Shown here: positions 1-10,073 of the stretch, piece after piece
Layout of the letters: each line of letters starts with the position of its first letter
Numbering within the stretch: position 1 is the stretch's first letter
DNA from: Chloroflexota bacterium
GTDB lineage: Bacteria > Chloroflexota > Anaerolineae > Anaerolineales > UBA11579
Direction of reading: 5' to 3'
Assembly (NCBI GenBank): GCA_016191875.1
Contig: JACPVG010000009.1
Location: forward strand, 1 to 64,000
Length of the DNA stretch: 64,000 bases
Notes under the pieces: model-generated
Database searches by the model: none
What the model saw: only the letters and a program-made list of their open reading frames with translations
What the model was told of the DNA's origin: nothing
Position numbers and translations under genes: made by a program

Positions 1-93
1 GGCAATGTCTTTCTGCTTCCAGCCAGTCTGGTGCAATGCCCAGGCTCGTTTGCGCCGTGCTTCTTTCCAATTTGCTATCTTATCCTTGGCCAT
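1..93 (-). CDS. IS630-like transposase, N-terminal fragment cut by window edge
   Basis: Reading leftwards from an ATG at 93, 31 codons are open to the window edge. They encode a basic segment with RRKRAWALHQTGWKQKDIA, which resembles the N-terminal helix-turn-helix of IS630/Tc1-mariner transposases and related winged-helix insertion-sequence proteins (a motif of the type R-AW-LHQ-GW-Q-DIA). Only the DNA-binding start is visible, so catalytic DDE residues cannot be checked. It lies just downstream of an AT-rich gene, consistent with an insertion in this spot. A non-transposase HTH protein is possible. Confidence 0.6.
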   Translation of the reverse strand, partial: MAKDKIANWKEARRKRAWALHQTGWKQKDIA

Positions 94-119
94 GCGGTTG
101 ATCAGACCACGGTTTAGTT

Positions 120-131
120 ACTTGCGCAAGT
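120..131. repeat. 12-bp perfect palindrome between the transposase fragment and the next gene
   Basis: ACTTGCGCAAGT is a perfect palindrome. It sits 26 bp upstream of the transposase start and 1 bp beyond the stop codon of the zinc-ribbon gene. It could belong to the terminal inverted repeat of the insertion element or be a regulator site. Only the symmetry is seen; the role is inferred. Confidence 0.35.
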
Positions 132-132
132 G

Positions 133-828
133 TCAGTAATCACATAAAGTGGTGGATTTCTCGATAATTTCAGGAGGGTTCATCACATATACCAATTTGC
201 CAAACCGGATTATTTCAGTTATCTCACCAACAACCATCAAGCATTCCCCCAAATAGAGACTACTAGGATATAGATAAGCCACACTTTCGCTAGGGAATCT
301 GCCTAAAGCGGAAAAGTCATAAGCACTATCAGAGAATCTTATTACAAACTGCAATTCTTCAGAAATACTGAATTCTATTACTTTGCCATACACACAGGCA
401 GTGGCATCCACGAAATCTCTGCCGACTGCTTCCCAGGAGACACAGGTTCTTTCAGTGGCTTGAACTGACGCAATCTCGGTTAGGAATCGGCTTTGTTCTA
501 GTTTTTGTTGCCTTTGGGTTGCTTGTAGGACAAGCGAAATCTGCGTTCCCCTTTCTAGAGCGGTCTGTGTAAGCTCAGTTCCACGCCCGAGCTTTTCACT
601 AGCTTCTACAAATCGACCGATGTTGGCCAACAAGATCACCAACCCAATAAGCAAAGTGCTTAAAGTAACTGGTTTCCGGCTTGAACTTATGCTTCTTGCC
701 GTAGATTTGCCAATGACATCCTCTAGCAGCTGCTCGTCAACAGGCAAATCCCTACCGCAATGCTTGCAAACTATTGCTGCAGCCTTTATTCTCTCAGCGC
801 AGTACGGGCAAATTTTCGTCCTTGCCAT
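133..828 (-). CDS. Zinc-ribbon single-pass membrane protein, function unknown
   Basis: This 231-residue protein opens with a zinc ribbon, CxxC at residues 7-10 and CxxC at 21-24. A hydrophobic membrane segment follows at about 54-73, then a Gln/Glu-rich stretch likely to form a coiled coil (about 74-120), then a C-terminal domain that I do not recognise. The start is supported by an AGGAAG ribosome-binding site 6 bases before the ATG. The gene is visibly AT-richer than the HAD gene 10 bp upstream and uses AT-ending codons, which suggests horizontal acquisition together with the adjacent transposase fragment. Zinc ribbon plus one membrane helix is common in uncharacterised bacterial proteins; no function is assigned. 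Confidence 0.75.
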   Translation of the reverse strand: MARTKICPYCAERIKAAAIVCKHCGRDLPVDEQLLEDVIGKSTARSISSSRKPVTLSTLLIGLVILLANIGRFVEASEKLGRGTELTQTALERGTQISLVLQATQRQQKLEQSRFLTEIASVQATERTCVSWEAVGRDFVDATACVYGKVIEFSISEELQFVIRFSDSAYDFSALGRFPSESVAYLYPSSLYLGECLMVVGEITEIIRFGKLVYVMNPPEIIEKSTTLCDY

Positions 829-838
829 GTCATTCTTC

Positions 839-1510
839 CTACTTGGCGGTGACTATTTCCAATAATTTCTCTAGTTGGACATCTTTCAGCGACTCCAGCC
901 ACAGGTCGGCGGCGCTCAGGTCCAACTGGCGGGTGATGGGGTTCGGCACGGCCACGACAAACATGCCGGCGCGTTTGGCGGCCAGCACGCCGTTGGGCGA
1001 ATCTTCGAACACAATGACTTCTTCCGGGGAAAGGCTGAGGTCGTGCGCCGCGGCCAGGAACAGGGCCGGATCGGGCTTGGTCTTCTCCACATCGTCGGCG
1101 GTGCAGATGCAGTCGAAGCGCTCCAAGATGCCCAGCCGCCGCAGATGGCCCACCACCCAGTTCTCCGGCGAGGAGGACGCCACCGCCAGTTTCAACGCCA
1201 TGTGCTGTGCGGCGTCCAGCACCTCGCACACCCCCGGCAAACTGTCCTGGCTGTCCAGCCGCTCCACGTAATACTTGCGCCGCTGGATCCATATGCCCTC
1301 GCGGTCGATCGGCATCTCGACGAGTTCTTCGAGATAGTCGCACGGGTCGAAATCCGATTCGCCCGTGCCGCCGATGATGCCGGCCCACTTCTCCAGCGGC
1401 AATTCGACGCCGTGGTCGTGGTACACCTGCTGCCACGCCTCGTAGTCCGGCGTTTCGGTGTCTACGATCAGGCCGTCGAGGTCGAAGATCAGTCCCCGGA
1501 TGGGAGGCAT
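839..1510 (-). CDS. HAD-superfamily hydrolase (beta-phosphoglucomutase-like)
   Basis: The 223-residue product is a cytosolic haloacid-dehalogenase-type phosphatase or phosphomutase. Motif I is FDLDGLIVDTE, with nucleophile Asp10 and acid/base Asp12. Motif II is the SSS of AVASSS near residue 115. The motif III Lys is in KTKPDP, and motif IV is FEDSPNG with the acidic pair for Mg2+. An alpha-helical cap of subfamily I type lies between motifs I and II. Family members act on sugar phosphates or similar small phosphates; the substrate cannot be read from sequence. No Shine-Dalgarno site precedes the ATG, but a TATAAT lies 7 bases upstream, suggesting a leaderless transcript. Confidence 0.88.
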   Translation of the reverse strand: MPPIRGLIFDLDGLIVDTETPDYEAWQQVYHDHGVELPLEKWAGIIGGTGESDFDPCDYLEELVEMPIDREGIWIQRRKYYVERLDSQDSLPGVCEVLDAAQHMALKLAVASSSPENWVVGHLRRLGILERFDCICTADDVEKTKPDPALFLAAAHDLSLSPEEVIVFEDSPNGVLAAKRAGMFVVAVPNPITRQLDLSAADLWLESLKDVQLEKLLEIVTAK

Positions 1511-1517
1511 GCGGGAG

Positions 1518-1523
1518 ATTATA
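1518..1523 (-). promoter_or_regulatory. -10 box (TATAAT) for a probable leaderless HAD mRNA
   Basis: On the minus strand TATAAT is followed by 7 bases and the ATG. Transcription starting about 7 bases after the -10 box would begin at or next to the start codon. There is no good -35 hexamer at 16-18 bases. Confidence 0.5.
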
Positions 1524-1553
1524 GCATCCGCCGCCTCTCAACGTCCCGTCAGG

Positions 1554-2591
1554 CTATTGCAGGATTTCGTCCGGGATGTCGTTGATGTCCAGCGTGTCGC
1601 AATGCACTGAATCGCCCTCCATGCCCAGGTGGAACGCATTGATCTCCAACCTGTTGGTTTTCGGGAAGAGAACGCTGAGCGGCAGCATGAAGACGATTTC
1701 GCCGGTTTCGAGGTCATGCACAATGAACAGTCCCTCCGGCTGTTCCTCCAGCAGTTGGCGCGTGTTCGGATCCCGCATCCCGATGCGATTCACGCCGTCG
1801 TGAACCTCCCAGAGCATCGATTGCACGCCATCGGGGCTGAATATCAGAATCACAATCGCAAAGCTGAAATCATTGACCAGCGGGGCGCCCATGGTCGTCC
1901 GCAGCCAGAAGTTGTTATCCGGCGTGACGCCAAGATCCACCTTGGCAATGTCCACCTCCGGGTCATCCACAGCGGAGTTGGTGGAGCAATCGCGGGCATC
2001 GCCGCCATCCGGGAAGGTGGTGTAGGAGAGCGGCATGGTGGAGATGGAAGGAGGCGTCGGGGTGAAGGTGGGCGTGAGCACCGGCTCCGGCGTTGCTGAG
2101 GGCGTGGGAGTGCTGGGCGGCTGGAACGAGAACACCAGCCCGGCATCCCATGGGTCCAGCGTGGTCACTTCCTCTTCGCGGACGGGAACCCGGAAGGGTA
2201 TGGTGAACCCCGTCGCCGGGTCTGCATCGCTGTCCTTGGCGTCATCGTTTCCCTGGTCCATCAGGGTGAACGAATAGCTGCTGGGCGGCTCGAACTCCAC
2301 GATGAATTCGGCGTTGATGATATCCAATTCCGAGACTGGGAAGAAATACTCGCCGCGGGCGTCCGTCCTCGTCTCGGCAATTACCCCTTTGCTCTCGCCA
2401 TCCGGCTGCCGGTACAGGAATACCCTCACTCCCTCCACGCCGGGTTCTTCCGGATCCTGGATGCCGTCCTGGTCGAGATCATCCCACACCAGGTCGCCGA
2501 TGACATACTCCCGCTCTGTGACGCCGAGGGCCGAACAGCCGGCAAGCGCCAGGCTGGCCGCCAGAATCAATCGAACTGCACTGTTGCTCAT
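1554..2591 (-). CDS. Lipoprotein with SdrD B-like domain and a C-terminal domain shared with the next gene
   Basis: The start at 2591 is chosen because GGAGGA precedes it and a lipoprotein signal follows directly (lipobox LAGC, lipidated Cys19). The 345-residue protein then has a prealbumin-like SdrD/Cna-B-type domain (about 26-125, with IGDLVWDDLDQDGIQD, typical of calcium-binding B repeats), a Pro/Thr-rich linker (about 158-185) and a C-terminal beta-rich domain. This domain ends in a Cys-Asp-Thr-Leu-Asp motif and is also found in the gene at 2711-3325. It is probably anchored on the outer face of the membrane. Function is unknown; the domains suggest surface display or adhesion. A longer upstream reading frame is unlikely because it lacks a signal peptide. 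Confidence 0.8.
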   Translation of the reverse strand: MSNSAVRLILAASLALAGCSALGVTEREYVIGDLVWDDLDQDGIQDPEEPGVEGVRVFLYRQPDGESKGVIAETRTDARGEYFFPVSELDIINAEFIVEFEPPSSYSFTLMDQGNDDAKDSDADPATGFTIPFRVPVREEEVTTLDPWDAGLVFSFQPPSTPTPSATPEPVLTPTFTPTPPSISTMPLSYTTFPDGGDARDCSTNSAVDDPEVDIAKVDLGVTPDNNFWLRTTMGAPLVNDFSFAIVILIFSPDGVQSMLWEVHDGVNRIGMRDPNTRQLLEEQPEGLFIVHDLETGEIVFMLPLSVLFPKTNRLEINAFHLGMEGDSVHCDTLDINDIPDEILQ

Positions 2592-2669
2592 TCCATCCTC
2601 CTCCAGTGTTCGGCAATGCGGGCCGCGACGCATCGTGGACAGACCGCCCCGTTCGCCAGGGGTAATTAG

Positions 2670-2698
2670 AGTATAAGGACAAATCCAGTCCGAATCAA
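2670..2698 (-). promoter_or_regulatory. Sigma-70-type promoter for the SdrD-domain lipoprotein
   Basis: On the minus strand TTGATT (2693-2698) and TATACT (2670-2675) are separated by exactly 17 bases, about 80 bases upstream of the start at 2591. Confidence 0.65.
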
Positions 2699-2710
2699 CT
2701 CCCGGATTCG

Positions 2711-3325
2711 CTACGGGGTAAGGGTATGGATTCCCGTCAGGTCCAGCGTGTCGCACAACTGCGGGCGGCCGTCCGCTTCGCTGAAATACGAGCGCAGAAG
2801 GATGAACGCATAAGGCGGCTGCAATCGCGCATAGGGGATGCGCACGGTGAGGGTGGCCGCGGTCGCGTCGAAAACCATATCCAGGCCAGCAGGTTGTTCG
2901 GCCAGCGCAGCCCCGTCGGCCAACGCGACTTCGCCAAACTGCGAGGTTCCGCGGCGCATGTCCCAGGCGAACAGACCCTCATCGCGCCCCGTGTACACCT
3001 GAACTTGCAGGCTGAAGCCGTAGGTGTTCTCCAGCGGGGCGGCGGTGTTCACTTCCAGGTACAGGTGGTCGGTTTCGAGCACAGCCCGCGCCGCCACCAG
3101 GTCGCCCTGCGGGTTCTGGGCGCCCAACAGGATGGCGCAATCCACCATGTCGCTGGCCGGGTCCTCGAAGGCCATGCCCGTCAGGGAAACGGGCGTCGGG
3201 CTGGGGGCGGGCGTGGCAGTCGGCGTGGGCGGCCGCGGCGTGGGGGTGGGTTCCGGCGCGCCAAAGGTGCAGGCGGCCAACAGGACGGCCAGGGCGGGGA
3301 GCAAACGGGCGGCGATGCGGTACAT
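2711..3325 (-). CDS. Lipoprotein with Pro/Thr-rich linker; paralogue of the neighbouring C-terminal domain
   Basis: The 204-residue protein has a lipoprotein signal (LLAAC, Cys19), a Pro/Thr-rich linker at about 24-47, and one globular domain. That domain matches the C-terminal half of the lipoprotein at 1554-2591 in layout: an early Asp...Asp-Cys segment, an extended beta-strand region, a basic/aromatic AWDMRRG stretch, and a terminal LCDTLDLTGI motif equivalent to HCDTLDINDI. Two conserved Cys may form a disulphide. The start is set by a strong GGAGGTGA site. Function unknown; probably a cell-surface protein. The tandem pair likely arose by duplication followed by gain or loss of the SdrD domain. 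Confidence 0.8.
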   Translation of the reverse strand: MYRIAARLLPALAVLLAACTFGAPEPTPTPRPPTPTATPAPSPTPVSLTGMAFEDPASDMVDCAILLGAQNPQGDLVAARAVLETDHLYLEVNTAAPLENTYGFSLQVQVYTGRDEGLFAWDMRRGTSQFGEVALADGAALAEQPAGLDMVFDATAATLTVRIPYARLQPPYAFILLRSYFSEADGRPQLCDTLDLTGIHTLTP

Positions 3326-3420
3326 TGTTCACCTCCTCAGGGTGATGGCGGACATACGATTAACGAGCGGCGCGGCTGGTAAGTTCCTGACGTACTGCGC
3401 CGCCTATTCTCTTACCGCCG

Positions 3421-3448
3421 AATAAGAAACGCCCCGGTTCGCGGGGCG
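3421..3448 (-). terminator. Intrinsic terminator of the nuo operon
   Basis: On the minus strand a CGCCCCG stem (5-base loop) CGGGGCG is followed by TTTCTTATT, about 100 bases after the nuoN stop codon. Confidence 0.75.
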
Positions 3449-3454
3449 ATTCTG

Positions 3455-3535
3455 CCGAAAGTTCGGTCTGCGTAGTCTGAGCAATTCGCGAAATCTGTGA
3501 TCGTCTGAGTTCATCTGTGGTGAAGCATTCCTTGG
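3455..3535. repeat. Low-complexity drifting repeat between nuoN and its terminator
   Basis: The stretch contains degenerate copies of a TCTG(T/A)G-type word (GTCTGCG, GTCTGAG, ATCTGTG, GTCTGAG, ATCTGTG) and no credible open frame. It resembles the drifting repeats seen in other gaps of this window, but uses its own word. Confidence 0.4.
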
Positions 3536-3548
3536 TTCGCCCCGCTCC

Positions 3549-5003
3549 TCAGAACAACCGCAGGAACGCGCCGGCCGCCCAATCCAGCAACGGCTGGCTG
3601 AAGAAGAACAACGCCACCGTCCCGACCGCCGTAACGGCCGTCGCCAGGTTGAGCAGCGGGCTGGCCTGCGCCTGCGGTTTGCCGTCCTGCATGAACATCA
3701 CGACAACCACCCGCAGGTAGTAGTAGGCCGAGACCAGCGAGGTCAGCACGCCCAGAACCGCCAGGCCCACGTAGCCGCCTTCCAGCACAGCGCGGAACAG
3801 GTAGAATTTGCCGGCAAAGCCCAGCGTGGGCGGCACGCCGATGAACGAGAGCATGAAGACGAACATCGCCACGGCCAGCCCCGGATGGCGCCTGAACAGC
3901 CCGGCGTAATCCTGCAACTCCAGGCCCTTGCCTTCGGCCTTCTCCAGCGCCATCACCACCGCCCACGAACCGAATGACGTGACCGCAAAGGCCAGCAGAT
4001 AGAACAGCGCCGCCGCCAGCGTATCCCGGTAAACGGCATCGTCGGCATACGGCACGAAGGCCATCAGGATGAACCCGGCGTGCGAGATGGACGAATAGGC
4101 CAGCAGGCGCTTGATGTTGTTCTGGGCAATGGCGGCCACGTTGCCGATGATGAGCGTGGCGGCCACCACGCCGATCAGCACCGGAGCCAGGTCAGCGCCC
4201 AACGAGGGGAAGGCGACGATGAACACCCGCAGCAGGGCGGCGAAGCCGCCCACCTTGGCCCCGACGGCCATGAAGGCCGTCACCGGCGTGGGCGCGCCCT
4301 CGTACACGTCCGGCGTCCACATGTGGAACGGGGCGGCCGCCACCTTGAAGCCAAATCCAATGAGGATGAGCGCCGCGCCCAGGAGCAGGAAGATCGGGTT
4401 CTCCAGCCCGGCGGCCACCGCCGCAGTGATCTCGGAGAGCCGCGTACTGGCCGTCGCGCCGTACACCAGCGCCACGCCATAGAGCAGGAAAGCGCCGGCG
4501 AACGCGCCCAGCAGGAAATATTTCAGCCCGGCCTCTTCCGACTTTGGGTCCGGCTGGGCGAAGGCCGCCAGGATATAGAGCGGGATCGAGAGCAGTTCGA
4601 TGGACAGGAACACCACGATCAGGTCGGCCGCCGCGCCCATCAGCATGACGCCGCTGATGGAAAACAGCAGCATGACGTAATACTCGCCCTTGGCGATGCC
4701 GTGCTGGCGCAGGTAATCCACCGAGAGCAGCACGGCCAGCAGCCCGCTCCCCAGCACGAGGGCATTGATGGCGTGCGAGAAACCGTCCACCTCCAGCATG
4801 CCGTTGAAAGCGGTCTGTTCGAGGCCGCCGCCGCGCACGGACAGGACCAGCGCCGCCAGCAGCCCCAGCGCCGCCAGCCAGGGGGTCAGGCGTTTGCCGC
4901 CCGCCCCGGCGAACACATCCACCAGCAGCAGGGTGCAGGCCCAAACCACCACGAAGGCGGTCGGCAGGATGGCGAGCAGGTCGGTGCTTGAAATGATTGG
5001 CAT
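3549..5003 (-). CDS. nuoN: NADH-quinone oxidoreductase subunit N
   Basis: This is one of the three antiporter-like subunits of the complex I membrane arm, which carry proton translocation. At 484 residues and about 14 membrane helices it has the normal size. The Proton_antipo_M-type core includes the conserved KxxxAYSSISHAGF segment and an internal SIELLSIPLYIL helix with the functionally important Glu. It is the last gene of the nuo operon, 10 bp after nuoM, and is followed by a terminator. No abnormality was seen. Confidence 0.96.
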   Translation of the reverse strand: MPIISSTDLLAILPTAFVVVWACTLLLVDVFAGAGGKRLTPWLAALGLLAALVLSVRGGGLEQTAFNGMLEVDGFSHAINALVLGSGLLAVLLSVDYLRQHGIAKGEYYVMLLFSISGVMLMGAAADLIVVFLSIELLSIPLYILAAFAQPDPKSEEAGLKYFLLGAFAGAFLLYGVALVYGATASTRLSEITAAVAAGLENPIFLLLGAALILIGFGFKVAAAPFHMWTPDVYEGAPTPVTAFMAVGAKVGGFAALLRVFIVAFPSLGADLAPVLIGVVAATLIIGNVAAIAQNNIKRLLAYSSISHAGFILMAFVPYADDAVYRDTLAAALFYLLAFAVTSFGSWAVVMALEKAEGKGLELQDYAGLFRRHPGLAVAMFVFMLSFIGVPPTLGFAGKFYLFRAVLEGGYVGLAVLGVLTSLVSAYYYLRVVVVMFMQDGKPQAQASPLLNLATAVTAVGTVALFFFSQPLLDWAAGAFLRLF

Positions 5004-5013
5004 GGCTGCGCCC

Positions 5014-6513
<1,500 letters not shown>

Positions 6514-6541
6514 CAGTCCTTGTGCGTGAACTTTCCGCTCA

Positions 6542-8662
6542 TTAGCGGAAGATCAGAAATCCCAGGATGCTCACCACGCCCACGAACACCCACAGGGCGT
6601 AATTGCGCACGAAGCCGGTTTGCAGCACGCTCAACGCCGCGGCGCTGCCCTGCGCCAGGCGCGCCAGCCCGTTGGCGATGCCGTCGATGACGCCCAGGTC
6701 CACCGGCTGGGCCAGGAAGCGCGTGATGCCAAAGAAGCCATCCCGCAGCACCCGGTCGTGGAACCAGTCGTGCCAGAAGCGCCAATCCACCACGTCGGCC
6801 AGGAAGGCGGCTAGTTTCTGGTAGGGGCGGATGATGAGGTCTTCGTAGATCTCGTCGACCCACCACTTGGCGTTCATCCCGGCGAACAGGCCGGGGATGG
6901 CTTTTTCGAGCGGGTCTTTCTCCTTCACGGTGCGGCGCGGCTTCTGGCCGTAGACCAGCCAGGAAACGTAAATGGCCGCCAGGGCGAAGGCCGTGCTGCC
7001 CAATGCAACTTCCCACAGGAAGTCCGTGGCGTGGTAGAGGTGGCCGAGCGTGTATTCCAGCCAGTGCCCAAATTGATGCAAGACGGGGAAGTTGAGGAAC
7101 CCGCCGAACATAGAGAGGCCCGCCAGAACCACCAGCGGCGCGAGGATGGTCGGCGGGCTTTCCTTGGCCGCCTCGGCGCCGTGGCTGCGCGGCGCGCCGA
7201 AGAACACCAGCCACACCTGCCGGCCCATATAGAACGCCGTCAGGAACGCCGCCAGGGTCAACACAACGTACAGGCTCACGTTGAAATGCAGCGCGTCGGT
7301 CAGAATCTCGTCCTTGGAGAAGAAGCCCGACCAGGGCGGGATGCCCGCCAGGGCCAGCGCGCCCATCATGTAGGTCCAGAAGGTCCAGGGGATGCGCGTG
7401 CGCAGGCCGCCCATGTTGCGCATGTCCTGCGGGTCGAAGGCGTGTCCGTGGTCATCGTGCCCATGGTCAGCATGCTTCGCATGTTCGGCGTCCTCGCCGA
7501 TGGGGTGATGGCCGCGCTCGACCGCCAGGATGACCGAGCCGGAACCGAGGAAGAGGAGCGCCTTGAAGAAGGCGTGCATCACGAGGTGGAACATGCCCGC
7601 AGCGTAGGCGCCCATGCCCACTGCGGCGACCATGAAGCCCAGCTGGCTGACGGTCGAATAGGCCAGCACTTTCTTGATGTCGTACTGCCCGACGGCGATG
7701 CTGGCGGCGAACAGCGCCGTGCCCGCCCCCACCCAGGCGACCACGTTGTGCACCGCTTCAATGGATGAGAAGATGGGCGCCGAACGGGCGATGAGGTAGA
7801 CGCCGGCGGTCACCATCGTGGCGGCGTGGATGAGCGCCGAGACCGGGGTCGGGCCGGCCATGGCATCCGGCAGCCACACATAGAGCGGAATCTGGGCCGA
7901 CTTGCCGGTGACGCCCAGCAGCATAAACAGGGTGATGGCCCACACCGCCCAAACCGGCACTTCGCCGCTTTCCACGGCATGGAAGACCTCATCGAACTGC
8001 AACGAGCGCGTGACCCAGAAGGTGGTGAAGACAGCCATCAGGAAGCCGAAGTCGCCCACGCGGTTGGCGATGAAGGCTTTCTTGGCAGCATACGAGTTGC
8101 CGGTTCCGGGCGTGCCGTCCGGGCTGCGGTTGTACCAGAAGCCGATGAGCAGGAACGAGCACAGGCCCACGCCCTCCCAGCCCACAAAGAGCATCAGGTA
8201 GTTATCGCCGCTGACGAGGATCATCATCATGGCGATGAACAGGTTGAGGTAGATGAAGAAGCGGTTGTAGGCGGCCGGGTCTTCTTTGTAGCGCACGTCG
8301 TAATGCATGTACCCGGCGGCGTAGATGTGGATGAGCGTGCCGATGCCGGACACCACCAGCATCATCGTCACGCTGAGGGTATCCACCCGGAAATGCCAGC
8401 CGGCGTTGAACTCGCCGATGCGGATCCAGTCCAGGAACGGTACCGCGACCGCTTCACCGTGGTTGGCCTGCAACGCAAAGAACAGCGCCGCCGAGACGGC
8501 GAACGCCAGCCCGGCTGCCAGACTGGCGACCGTGCCGATGAATTTCTCGCCCATGCGTTTGCCCACCGCCAGGTTGAGCAGCAAGCCGATGGCCGGGAAG
8601 AAGACGATCCACGGGACGAGGCTGAACGCCCCGCCGGGGTTGGTGGCTTCACTCAGGAGCAT
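6542..8662 (-). CDS. nuoL: NADH-quinone oxidoreductase subunit L
   Basis: The 706-residue product is the most distal antiporter-like subunit of complex I. It has the NADH5 N-terminal region, the antiporter core with GWEGVGLCSFLLIGFWY and WLPDAMAGPTPVSALIHAATMV, and KKVLAYSTVSQLGFM. The C-terminal extension includes the long lateral helix that clamps the membrane arm. A His/Asp-rich loop, HADHGHDDHGHAFD, lies at about residues 404-417 between two helices. It may bind metal, although such loops also occur in other NuoL proteins. It is separated from nuoK by 33 bp. Confidence 0.96.
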   Translation of the reverse strand: MLLSEATNPGGAFSLVPWIVFFPAIGLLLNLAVGKRMGEKFIGTVASLAAGLAFAVSAALFFALQANHGEAVAVPFLDWIRIGEFNAGWHFRVDTLSVTMMLVVSGIGTLIHIYAAGYMHYDVRYKEDPAAYNRFFIYLNLFIAMMMILVSGDNYLMLFVGWEGVGLCSFLLIGFWYNRSPDGTPGTGNSYAAKKAFIANRVGDFGFLMAVFTTFWVTRSLQFDEVFHAVESGEVPVWAVWAITLFMLLGVTGKSAQIPLYVWLPDAMAGPTPVSALIHAATMVTAGVYLIARSAPIFSSIEAVHNVVAWVGAGTALFAASIAVGQYDIKKVLAYSTVSQLGFMVAAVGMGAYAAGMFHLVMHAFFKALLFLGSGSVILAVERGHHPIGEDAEHAKHADHGHDDHGHAFDPQDMRNMGGLRTRIPWTFWTYMMGALALAGIPPWSGFFSKDEILTDALHFNVSLYVVLTLAAFLTAFYMGRQVWLVFFGAPRSHGAEAAKESPPTILAPLVVLAGLSMFGGFLNFPVLHQFGHWLEYTLGHLYHATDFLWEVALGSTAFALAAIYVSWLVYGQKPRRTVKEKDPLEKAIPGLFAGMNAKWWVDEIYEDLIIRPYQKLAAFLADVVDWRFWHDWFHDRVLRDGFFGITRFLAQPVDLGVIDGIANGLARLAQGSAAALSVLQTGFVRNYALWVFVGVVSILGFLIFR

Positions 8663-8695
8663 GTGTGGTTATTCTCCTCAACTCTTCTATCCGGC

Positions 8696-8998
8696 CTAGC
8701 CGCGCAGGCTGCTGACTTCATCAATGTTGATGGTGTCCTTGGTGCGGAACACCGCCACGATGAGCGCCAGGCCCACCGCGACTTCGGCGGCCGCCACCGT
8801 CATCACGAAGAACACGAAGATCTGGCCGGACAGCGCCTCGAAGGCACGGGCGAAGGCCACGAACAGCAGGTTGGCCGAGTTCAGCATCAGCTCGATGGAC
8901 ATGAAGATGATGATGGCGTTGCGGCGCGTCAGCACGCCCAGCGCGCCGAGCGTGAACAGGATGGCGCTCAGACCTACGAAGTATTGAACAGGGACCAT
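8696..8998 (-). CDS. nuoK: NADH-quinone oxidoreductase subunit K
   Basis: The 100-residue, three-helix subunit of the complex I membrane arm belongs to the same family as MrpC. The conserved [19 protein letters not shown] helix contains the essential Glu, and a second acidic residue lies in the following helix ([11 protein letters not shown]). The start MVPVQYFVG at 8998 is preferred over an upstream in-frame ATG inside nuoJ because the family begins here and the length then fits. The gap from nuoJ is only 13 bp. Confidence 0.95.
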   Translation of the reverse strand: MVPVQYFVGLSAILFTLGALGVLTRRNAIIIFMSIELMLNSANLLFVAFARAFEALSGQIFVFFVMTVAAAEVAVGLALIVAVFRTKDTINIDEVSSLRG

Positions 8999-9011
8999 CG
9001 CTTCTCTTCCT

Positions 9012-9533
<522 letters not shown>

Positions 9534-9537
9534 GGGC

Positions 9538-10056
9538 TTAGTCCGGGTCTTTCATATCGGGAATTGAACGGTCAAATGAACCGGGAGCGACCTTCTGCGG
9601 GGTCGGGCGGGCGTCCGGCGCCGCCGGGTCGAGCAGCATCTCGCGCGTGTAGATGGCCTGTGAGCGGTCGGTGAATGACATTTCATAGTTGTCGCCCAGC
9701 ACGATGGCCTGGGTCGGGCAGGCGTCTTCGCAATAGCCGCAGAAGATGCAGCGCAGCATGTTGATCTCGTAGGTGCTGGCGTAGCGCTCGCCGGGCGAAT
9801 AGCGTTTGTCGTCGGTGTTTTCCGAGGCTTCCACGAAGATGGCATCCGCCGGGCAGGCCGCGGCGCACAGCGAACAGCCGATGCAGCGCTCCAGGCCGTT
9901 CTCATAGCGACGCAGGAAGTGGCGGCCCTTGAAACGCCGGTGCACCGGGCGCTTGACCTCGGGGTACTGCACCGTCACCGGTCCCTCGAGCCCCTGTTTC
10001 AGGACGGTCCACATCCCGTTCATCAACGCCGCAATCGAACCTATCACATTGGCCAT
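9538..10056 (-). CDS. nuoI: NADH-quinone oxidoreductase subunit I (two 4Fe-4S clusters)
   Basis: This 172-residue peripheral-arm subunit passes electrons towards NuoB through two ferredoxin-type clusters. Cluster motifs are complete: CIGCSLCAAACP with Cys58, 61, 64 and 68, and CIFCGYCEDACP with Cys103, 106, 109 and 113. An N-terminal amphipathic region docks on NuoH. It is the tightly spaced neighbour of nuoH (17 bp) and nuoJ (4 bp). Confidence 0.96.
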   Translation of the reverse strand: MANVIGSIAALMNGMWTVLKQGLEGPVTVQYPEVKRPVHRRFKGRHFLRRYENGLERCIGCSLCAAACPADAIFVEASENTDDKRYSPGERYASTYEINMLRCIFCGYCEDACPTQAIVLGDNYEMSFTDRSQAIYTREMLLDPAAPDARPTPQKVAPGSFDRSIPDMKDPD

Positions 10057-10073
10057 GATTCAGTCTCCAACCA

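Noticed and set aside
7440-7510. His/Asp-rich loop in NuoL as a special metal-binding feature
   Set aside because: Such loops occur in other NuoL proteins; nothing in the sequence shows a specific role.
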